Part shown: positions 21,457 to 26,957 of the stretch, piece after piece | Layout of the letters: each line of letters begins with the position of its first letter | Position numbering within the stretch: position 1 is the first letter of the stretch | Source: JBKPNZ01 sp046732895 | GTDB lineage: Bacteria; Actinomycetota; Thermoleophilia; Solirubrobacterales; 70-9 | DNA: 28,509 bases | Assembly (NCBI GenBank): GCA_046732895.1 | Contig: JBKPNZ010000077.1 | Location: 1-28,509 of the forward strand | Direction of reading: 5' to 3' | Translations under genes and position numbers: made by a program | Notes under the pieces: generated by a model | Seen by the model: only the letters and a program-made list of their open reading frames with translations | Database searches by the model: none | What the model was told of the DNA's origin: nothing

Positions 21457-22363
21457 CGACGGCGCCGATCTCGTCGGAGACGTCGCGCCACTCAATGCTC
21501 GACGGCTCCGGCCAGCGGTCGGGGTGCAGTAGGTGGGCGAGGAGCTCGACCCCGTCTGCGAGGCGCGGTCCCGGACGCGAGAACGACGATGCGGCGTCCA
21601 CCGCCACGGTTCGCTTGGCGCCGAGCGCGGCCAGCTCCGCGCGCCGCGCACGGGCCTGCGCAGCCGCCTCGTCCGTGTAGAGCCCGCACGGCATGACGAT
21701 CGCGACCTCGGGACCTGCGGCGCCGAGCTCGTCCCAGCCCACTGTCCGCGACTTCTCCCCGGCGCCGCCGAGAGTGTCCTCGCCGCCTGCCGACGCGACC
21801 ATCTCCGGCACCCAGTGCCCGCCCACGTAGGGAGGATCGAGCCACTCGAGCGCCGCTACTCGAGGACGCCCAGCGCCGGCGACGGCGGCCTCGACCCGTC
21901 CGACCCGTCCGACGAGGTCATCGCGCAGCGACTCGCCCCGCGTCCGCTCCGCGCAGGCGTCAGCCAGCCGAACCAGGTCGTCGAAGACCTCGCCCAGGGT
22001 CGTCGGATCCTGCGAGAGCACATCGGGGGTGCCGGGCAGCCGCGCCGCCACTGCGCGCACGTCGTCGTAGGACACGGCGCAGACGGCGCACAGCGCCTGG
22101 GTGACGATCAGGTCCGGCTTGAGCTCCGCAAGCGCCGCCTCGTCGAGTTCGTACAGAGCCTCGCCCCGCCCGGTCACCTCGCGGACGCGCCGATCGATCT
22201 CTGCGGGCTCCAGGCCTTCGGGGATGACGCTGCTCGTGAGCCTCGGCAGCGCCGTCGCCTCGGGCGGAAAGTCGCACTCGTGCGTCACCGCGACCACCTG
22301 TTCGCCAAGCCCGAGGGCGAATAGTGCCTCGGTTGCGGAGGGAACGAGGCTGGCGATGCGCAT
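21446..22363 (-). CDS. BtuF-like cobalamin/metal-chelate binding protein without signal peptide
   Basis: A 305-residue protein of the helical-backbone periplasmic binding fold (PF01497 type). N-terminus MRIASLVPSATEALFALGLG then VVAVTHECDFPPEA; LKPDLIVTQALCAVCAV; EWLDPPYVGGHWVPEMVASA; MPCGLY. It starts directly with the first beta strand: no signal peptide or lipobox is present. Such cytoplasmic-looking cobalamin-binding homologues are known in other bacteria, and no BtuC/BtuD transporter genes are near. TATAGT on the minus strand (22375-22370) is 6 nt before the ATG, a near-consensus leaderless promoter. The ligand is not certain. Confidence 0.82.
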   Translation of the reverse strand: MRIASLVPSATEALFALGLGEQVVAVTHECDFPPEATALPRLTSSVIPEGLEPAEIDRRVREVTGRGEALYELDEAALAELKPDLIVTQALCAVCAVSYDDVRAVAARLPGTPDVLSQDPTTLGEVFDDLVRLADACAERTRGESLRDDLVGRVGRVEAAVAGAGRPRVAALEWLDPPYVGGHWVPEMVASAGGEDTLGGAGEKSRTVGWDELGAAGPEVAIVMPCGLYTDEAAAQARARRAELAALGAKRTVAVDAASSFSRPGPRLADGVELLAHLLHPDRWPEPSSIEWRDVSDEIGAVVSR

Positions 22364-22369
22364 GCGCCG

Positions 22370-22375
22370 ACTATA
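22370..22375 (-). promoter_or_regulatory. -10 box TATAGT of the BtuF-like gene
   Basis: TATAGT ends 6 nt before the ATG at 22363 on the minus strand, predicting a leaderless mRNA. Confidence 0.55.
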
Positions 22376-22389
22376 GGCGCGCAACGCTC

Positions 22390-22395
22390 TAGGCT
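22390..22395 (+). promoter_or_regulatory. -10 box TAGGCT of the pterin dehydratase gene
   Basis: TAGGCT ends 7 nt before the ATG at 22403; no ribosome-binding site is present. The same hexamer and spacing precede wecB. Confidence 0.5.
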
Positions 22396-22402
22396 GCGGG
22401 CC

Positions 22403-22684
22403 ATGGATCTTCTGAGCGACGCCGAGATCGACGAGCGCCTGGGAGCCCTCGTCGGCTGGGAGCGCGATGGCGACGCGATCACGAAGACCTTCAAGCGGGG
22501 CGACTTCGTCGGCTCGGTGAAGTTCATCGATGCCGTCGTCGGTCCGGCCGAGAAGCTTGGGCATCACCCGGATCTTGCGATCTCCTGGGACGAGGTCCGG
22601 GTGTCGATCACGTCCCACGCCGCCGGCGGCCTCACGGCCAACGACTTCGAGCTGGCAGCCGGCATCGACGCCCTTGGCGACTGA
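22403..22684 (+). CDS. Pterin-4-alpha-carbinolamine dehydratase
   Basis: A 93-residue enzyme that dehydrates 4a-hydroxytetrahydropterin to recycle the pterin cofactor. The active-site HHPD (H54, H55, P56, D57) and the second histidine H72 in SITSHAAGG are present, followed by GLTANDFELAAGID, all canonical. Length is normal. No aromatic amino acid hydroxylase is near, so it may serve another pterin-dependent process. It is divergent from the BtuF-like gene with a 39-nt gap. Confidence 0.93.
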   Translation: MDLLSDAEIDERLGALVGWERDGDAITKTFKRGDFVGSVKFIDAVVGPAEKLGHHPDLAISWDEVRVSITSHAAGGLTANDFELAAGIDALGD

Positions 22685-22744
22685 GGCGCCGCGGATCAGC
22701 TCGAGTTCCTCCGCCGGCATGGGCTGAGCAGGCGGCCGGCCGCG

Positions 22745-22750
22745 TAGGCT
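22745..22750 (+). promoter_or_regulatory. -10 box TAGGCT of wecB
   Basis: TAGGCT ends 7 nt before the wecB ATG (22758), the same arrangement as at 22390. Confidence 0.5.
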
Positions 22751-22757
22751 GCCGCGA

Positions 22758-23825
22758 ATGCGACTCGTCCACGTCGTCGGCACGCGGCCGAACTTCGTGA
22801 AGATGGCGCCGGTGATCGCGGCGCTGCGCGAGCGCTTTCCCAATTGGCACGCGCCCGTCGTCCACACCGGCCAGCACTACGACCGAGCGATGTCCGAGAT
22901 CTTCTTCGACGAGCTCGGGGTGCCGGAGCCCGACCACATGCTGGGCGTCGGCTCCGGCAGCCACGGTGAACAGACGGCGGGGGTGATCGAGCGGCTCGAG
23001 CCGGTACTGCAAGCCGAGGCCCCGGATCTCGTCCTGGTGCCGGGCGACGTCAACTCGACGCTGGCGGCCGCCCTGTGCGCTTCGAAGCTCGGGATCACGG
23101 TGGCGCACCTCGAGTCCGGACTGCGGAGCTTCGACCGCTCGATGCCCGAGGAGGTGAACCGGATCGTCGCCGACCACCTGTCCGCCCTGTGCTTCCTGCA
23201 CTCGGACGAGGCGGTTGAGAACCTCACCGCCGAGGGGATGGCCGGAAGCCGGATGCAGTTCGTCGGGAACACGATGATCGACACCCTCGTCGCCCTGGAA
23301 GACCGCTTTCGCGCACGGGGCGCGGCTGCGGCGCTCGGGGTCGAGCAGGGCGCCTACCTCCTCGTCACCCTCCACCGCCCGGCCCTCGTCGACGGCCCGC
23401 TGCTGGCGGAGGCGATGGCGGCGCTCGGCTCCGTCGCGGCCGAGCTCGAGGTCGTCTTTCCAGTCCACCCACGCACGCGCAAGATGCTCGGCGGTCTGGA
23501 ACAGCCTGGGGTCCGCCTGATCGAGCCGGTGGGTTACCTCGACTTCCTCTCGCTCGAGGCGGACGCCGGCGCCGTCCTCACCGATTCCGGTGGGATCCAA
23601 GAGGAGACGACCTACCTCGGCGTGCCCTGCTTCACGCTGCGCGACAACACCGAGCGCCCCGTCACCGTCCGCGCCGGCACCAACACCCTGCTCGGGCTCG
23701 ACCCGGCCCGCATCGCCGAGATCCCGGGGCTGCTCGGCGACCCATCTGCAACGCCGCCGGAACCTCCGCGTTTTTGGGATGGTCAAGCGGCGGAGCGGAT
23801 CGCCGCCATCCTCGCGGATTGGTAG
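22758..23825 (+). CDS. wecB: UDP-N-acetylglucosamine 2-epimerase (non-hydrolysing)
   Basis: A 355-residue enzyme that interconverts UDP-GlcNAc and UDP-ManNAc for cell-surface polysaccharides. Seen: VVGTRPNFVKMAPVI, HTGQHYDRAMS, LVPGDVNSTLA, VAHLESGLRSFDRSMPEEVN, FVGNTMIDTL, HRPALVD, DSGGIQEETTYLGVP and RPVTVRAGTN. All are canonical for the WecB/Cap5G group. The stop codon TAG forms the first three bases of the -10 box of the following gene. No other sugar-nucleotide genes are adjacent. Confidence 0.95.
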   Translation: MRLVHVVGTRPNFVKMAPVIAALRERFPNWHAPVVHTGQHYDRAMSEIFFDELGVPEPDHMLGVGSGSHGEQTAGVIERLEPVLQAEAPDLVLVPGDVNSTLAAALCASKLGITVAHLESGLRSFDRSMPEEVNRIVADHLSALCFLHSDEAVENLTAEGMAGSRMQFVGNTMIDTLVALEDRFRARGAAAALGVEQGAYLLVTLHRPALVDGPLLAEAMAALGSVAAELEVVFPVHPRTRKMLGGLEQPGVRLIEPVGYLDFLSLEADAGAVLTDSGGIQEETTYLGVPCFTLRDNTERPVTVRAGTNTLLGLDPARIAEIPGLLGDPSATPPEPPRFWDGQAAERIAAILADW

Positions 23826-23828
23826 CTT
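23823..23828 (+). promoter_or_regulatory. -10 box TAGCTT of the DUF47-Pit operon, overlapping the wecB stop
   Basis: TAGCTT ends 7 nt before GTG 23836. Its TAG is also the wecB stop codon. Confidence 0.45.
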
Positions 23829-23835
23829 GGCGCTC

Positions 23836-24456
23836 GTGCCTCTTCCTTCGCTGGTGCCGCGCGACAAGGTCTTCTTCGACCTGTTCAACCAGGCGGGTCA
23901 GAACTCGCTCCGCGCGGCCCGGATGCTCAAGCAGATGCTGGAGGACTGGCCCGACGAGGCTGGGATGGCGCGCGAGATCCTCCTCGCCGAGCAGGAGGGC
24001 GATCGGATCACCCACGACATCATCCAGCGGGTCAACACGACCTTCGTCACCCCCCTCGATGGCGAGGACATCTATGCCCTCGCCACCCAGCTCGACGACA
24101 TCGTTGACTTCATCGAGGAGGCCGCCGACTTCCTCGTCCTCTACAAGATCGAGGCGCCGATGGACCAGGCCCTGGACATGGCCGACGTCCTCGTCAAGTC
24201 GTGCGAGCAGCTCTCCTCCCTGCTCGCCGACCTTCGCAAGTTCAAGGACCTCGAGCAGTACTGGATCGAGATCCACCGGCTGGAGAACGACGGCGACCGC
24301 CTCTACCGCGACGCCGTTGCGTCGCTCTTCGCGAACGGCATCGACCCCATGGTCGTGATCCGCTGGAAGGACATCTTCACCGTCCTCGAGCGGGCGGTCG
24401 ACGCCTGCGAGACGGCCGCGCACATCATCGAGGGCATCGTCATCAAGAACGCTTGA
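23836..24456 (+). CDS. DUF47 (PhoU-like) accessory protein of phosphate transporter
   Basis: A 206-residue all-helical protein beginning VPLPSLVPRDKVFFDLFNQA. It has the paired metal-binding repeats of DUF47/PhoU-like proteins: ILLAEQEGDRITHDIIQRVN, DDIVDFIEEAADFLVLYK, EIHRLENDGDRLYRDAV and IFTVLERAVDACETAAHIIE. These proteins accompany Pit transporters and probably modulate uptake. Start candidates are TTG 23827, GTG 23836 and GTG 23854; 23836 is chosen because of its length fit and the -10 box 7 nt upstream. The stop overlaps the pit start (TTGA). Confidence 0.9.
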   Translation: MPLPSLVPRDKVFFDLFNQAGQNSLRAARMLKQMLEDWPDEAGMAREILLAEQEGDRITHDIIQRVNTTFVTPLDGEDIYALATQLDDIVDFIEEAADFLVLYKIEAPMDQALDMADVLVKSCEQLSSLLADLRKFKDLEQYWIEIHRLENDGDRLYRDAVASLFANGIDPMVVIRWKDIFTVLERAVDACETAAHIIEGIVIKNA

Positions 24457-25553
24457 GCGCGAACGACGTCATCCTGGTCATCGTCGTGGGCACGGCCCTG
24501 GCCTTCGACTTCACGAACGGCTTTCACGACACGGCGAACGTGGTGGCCACGTCGATCTCGACCCGCGCCATGCCGCCCCGGATCGCCGTCACCTACGCGG
24601 CCATCCTCAACTTCGTCGGCGCCTTCATCTCGATCGCCGTCGCCGCGACGGTTGCGAGCGACGTCGTCGACGCGGGAGCGATCACGCCGACCGTCGTATT
24701 CGCCGGACTCGTGGGGGCGATCGCCTGGAACCTGATCACGTGGTACTACGGGCTTCCGTCGAGCTCGTCGCACGCGCTCATCGGCGGCGTGGTCGGCTCT
24801 GCCTTCGTCGCCGCCGGCGCCGACGCCGTTCTCGGCGACGGCATCCTCGGGAAGGTCTTGATCCCGGCCGTCGTCGCACCGATCATCGCCTTCGTCGTGG
24901 GCGGCGTCGGGATCCTCTCCTGCTACTGGATCACCGGCCGCCAGCGCCCGGGGCCCGTGACGCGAGGCTTCAAGCTCGGTCAGGTCGTTTCGGGAGGCCT
25001 GCTCGCCCTGGCGCATGGGACGAACGACGCGCAGAAGACGATGGGAGTGATCACCCTGGCGTTGATCGCCAACGGGACGCTCGCCCCGGACTCCGATCCC
25101 CCGACCTGGGTGATCGTGACGGCGGCCAGCGCGATCGCCCTCGGGACCTACACGGGCGGGTGGCGCATCATCAAGACGACCGGCACCCGGATCATCAAGA
25201 TGGATGCGGCCCAGGGGTTCTCCGCACAAGGGGCCGGAGCGGCGGTGATCCTGGCCTCTTCGCATTTCGGCTTCCCGCTCTCGACTACGCACGTGATCAA
25301 CGGCGCCGTGATGGGCGCGGGGGCCGCGAAGCGGATCTCGGCGGTGCGCTGGGGAGTGGCGGGCAACATCGTGGCGGCGTGGCTCCTCACTCTCCCGGCC
25401 GCCGCCGCGATCGGCGCCGCGGCGTATGGCATCACGCGAATCTTCGGCACTGGAGCCGTCGGGCCCGTCGTCGTGGCCGTGGCCGGGATGACGCTGGCGG
25501 CGGCCGCCTTCGCCCGCAGACTGCGACAGGGGACGCCGGTTCCGGCCGGCTGA
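24453..25553 (+). CDS. pit: Inorganic phosphate transporter, PiT family
   Basis: A 366-residue, roughly ten-helix membrane carrier for phosphate (metal-phosphate/H+ or Na+ symport in the family). The two signature repeats are present: DFTNGFHDTANVVATSISTR in the N-half and HGTNDAQKTMGVI in the C-half. PSSSSHALIGG and STTHVINGAVMG are the matching inner repeats. Starts with TTG 24453 in a 4-nt overlap with the DUF47 stop, so translation is coupled. The two form a low-affinity phosphate uptake module. Confidence 0.95.
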   Translation: MSANDVILVIVVGTALAFDFTNGFHDTANVVATSISTRAMPPRIAVTYAAILNFVGAFISIAVAATVASDVVDAGAITPTVVFAGLVGAIAWNLITWYYGLPSSSSHALIGGVVGSAFVAAGADAVLGDGILGKVLIPAVVAPIIAFVVGGVGILSCYWITGRQRPGPVTRGFKLGQVVSGGLLALAHGTNDAQKTMGVITLALIANGTLAPDSDPPTWVIVTAASAIALGTYTGGWRIIKTTGTRIIKMDAAQGFSAQGAGAAVILASSHFGFPLSTTHVINGAVMGAGAAKRISAVRWGVAGNIVAAWLLTLPAAAAIGAAAYGITRIFGTGAVGPVVVAVAGMTLAAAAFARRLRQGTPVPAG

Positions 25554-25563
25554 GGCGCGGCGC

Positions 25564-25806
25564 ATGCTCCTGGCAACGGTGGTCGACTCCAAGGCGCTGC
25601 TCCAGTCGGTGGCGGCGGCGCTCGTCGCGGGCATAGGCGTGACCGCGATCTTCTGCGTCGCGATCTTCGGCGCGGCGCGATTCGCCGACATGAATCGCTC
25701 CGGGCGCCCGGCCGCGGCGGTCGCCTTCGGAATCGTCGCGATCCTGGGGCTGATCGCGTTCGCTGGCGCGATCGTGGTGGGGCTCGTCGTGATGACGAGC
25801 AAATAG
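25564..25806 (+). CDS. Small two-helix membrane protein downstream of pit
   Basis: An 80-residue protein with two hydrophobic helices (about 12-38 and 49-76: SVAAALVAGIGVTAIFCVAI and AVAFGIVAILGLIAFAGAIV) joined by a short basic loop RFADMNRSGRP. It starts 10 nt after the pit stop with a weak GAGG upstream, so it is probably the third gene of the phosphate operon. No known family is recognised. Confidence 0.7.
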   Translation: MLLATVVDSKALLQSVAAALVAGIGVTAIFCVAIFGAARFADMNRSGRPAAAVAFGIVAILGLIAFAGAIVVGLVVMTSK

Positions 25807-25811
25807 CGGAC

Positions 25812-25817
25812 TACGAT
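25812..25817 (+). promoter_or_regulatory. -10 box TACGAT of the 25824 gene
   Basis: TACGAT ends 6 nt before the GTG at 25824, consistent with a leaderless mRNA and a transcript separate from pit. Confidence 0.45.
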
Positions 25818-25823
25818 TGAGGC

Positions 25824-26186
25824 GTGGCCCGCGCTCCGCGTATCGCCCGCAACCTCGCGATCATCGCCGTCCTGGCCCTGGTCGTCGACGTCGTCCCCGG
25901 CGGCGGCGACGCGGCCTCGGCGGTCATCACCGCCGTCACGCTGATCTTCCTCGCGCTGATCGCCTACGCGGTCTGGCTCTTCTACAAGCAGAACCAGCTC
26001 ACCTGGCTCAGCCTGACCGAGCGTCAGCGCAGCCTGGTGGTCATCTCCATCGGAGTGCTCGCCCTGATGATCGCCGGCGCCGACGAGATGCTTGCGACCG
26101 GCTTCGGCACGATCGCCTGGGCCGCCCTGGTGGCGGCGTCCGCGGTGACCCTGTGGCGCACGTGGGTCGACTCGCGCGCCTACTGA
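25824..26186 (+). CDS. Hypothetical three- or four-helix membrane protein
   Basis: A 120-residue membrane protein: a basic start MARAPRIARN, helices at about 10-26 (LAIIAVLALVVDVVPGG), 31-53 (AVITAVTLIFLALIAYAVWL), 68-86 (LVVISIGVLALMIAG) and 93-111 (FGTIAWAALVAASAVTL), and a soluble loop YKQNQLTWLSLTERQR. Not assigned to a family with confidence. It starts with GTG. Confidence 0.7.
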   Translation: MARAPRIARNLAIIAVLALVVDVVPGGGDAASAVITAVTLIFLALIAYAVWLFYKQNQLTWLSLTERQRSLVVISIGVLALMIAGADEMLATGFGTIAWAALVAASAVTLWRTWVDSRAY

Positions 26187-26243
26187 CCTAAGCCCGGGCG
26201 CGACTCGGCACGAAGTCAGGGCCACGCGTGACGGGCTCCGGCC

Positions 26244-26249
26244 TAGCGT
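26244..26249 (+). promoter_or_regulatory. -10 box TAGCGT of the tad-like operon
   Basis: TAGCGT ends 7 nt before the ATG at 26257. It would drive the three coupled genes that follow. Confidence 0.45.
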
Positions 26250-26256
26250 CGCGGAC

Positions 26257-26610
26257 ATGCTCAGGTTTCGGGCTCGGCGACGACAGGACGGGCAGGCGTC
26301 GGTTGAGCTCGTCGCGGCGGTCCCCGTCCTCGTGGGGATCCTGGTCGCCCTCGTGCAGTTGGCGCTCGTCGGCTACGCCCTGTGGTGCGCCGGGGCGGCG
26401 GCCCGCGCCGGGGCCCGGGCCGGGTTCGTCGGCGGCGACGCCAAGGCGGCCGCTCGGAGCGCCGTTCCCGACGCCCTCGAATCGGGCGCCGGCATCCGGA
26501 ACCGAGGCGGCGCGATCGAGGTGACGCTTGCGGCGCCCGCGCTGCTTCCGGGTCTGCCGCGGATTCCGCTTCGAGCGAGCGCCGCCTTCGACCCCGCTGC
26601 CCATGACTGA
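26257..26610 (+). CDS. TadE-like pseudopilin 1
   Basis: A 117-residue protein: a basic N-terminus, then GQASVELVAAVPVLVGILVA (from about residue 12). This is the TadE hallmark of a Gly-Gln/Ala-x-x-Glu leader region running into one membrane helix, followed by a small soluble C-terminal domain. TadE-type pseudopilins are processed by a prepilin peptidase and support Tad/Flp pilus assembly. It overlaps the next gene by 8 nt. Similar proteins in actinobacteria often occur outside full tad clusters, and no TadA ATPase is in the window. Confidence 0.8.
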   Translation: MLRFRARRRQDGQASVELVAAVPVLVGILVALVQLALVGYALWCAGAAARAGARAGFVGGDAKAAARSAVPDALESGAGIRNRGGAIEVTLAAPALLPGLPRIPLRASAAFDPAAHD

Positions 26611-26956
26611 GCGAGGCGCGCGCGACGATGCCGGCCAGGCGTCGGTCGAGCTGCTGGCGGCCGTGCCGGCCCTGCTTGCCGCGGGTCTCATCGCGCTGCA
26701 GCTGCTGGTGGCGGGCTACACGCTCACCCTCGTCGACGGTGCGGCCGAAGCCGGCGCGATGGCCGCGGCGGCGGGCCTCGCGCCGCAGGCAGCGGTTCGC
26801 GATGCGCTCCCGGGCTGGGAGCGCGACCGAGTCGACGTCGAGCAGGCCGGCGGCAGGCTGACCGTGACCGTGCGACCTCCATCGCCGCTGGCCCCGGTGG
26901 CCGACGCCCTCGCATCGTCATCGTCGGTATGGGTGCGCCGCCCGGCGGGAGGTTGA
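26603..26956 (+). CDS. TadE-like pseudopilin 2
   Basis: A 117-residue protein with GQASVELLAAVPALLAAGLI near residue 12, almost the same leader as the preceding gene. The single helix is followed by a soluble part ending in VWVRRPAGG. It starts 8 nt inside the preceding gene and the next ATG follows 1 nt after its stop, so all three are translationally linked. It is a tandem paralogue of the first TadE-like gene, though the downstream soluble halves differ clearly. Confidence 0.8.
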   Translation: MTERGARDDAGQASVELLAAVPALLAAGLIALQLLVAGYTLTLVDGAAEAGAMAAAAGLAPQAAVRDALPGWERDRVDVEQAGGRLTVTVRPPSPLAPVADALASSSSVWVRRPAGG

Positions 26957-26957
26957 G

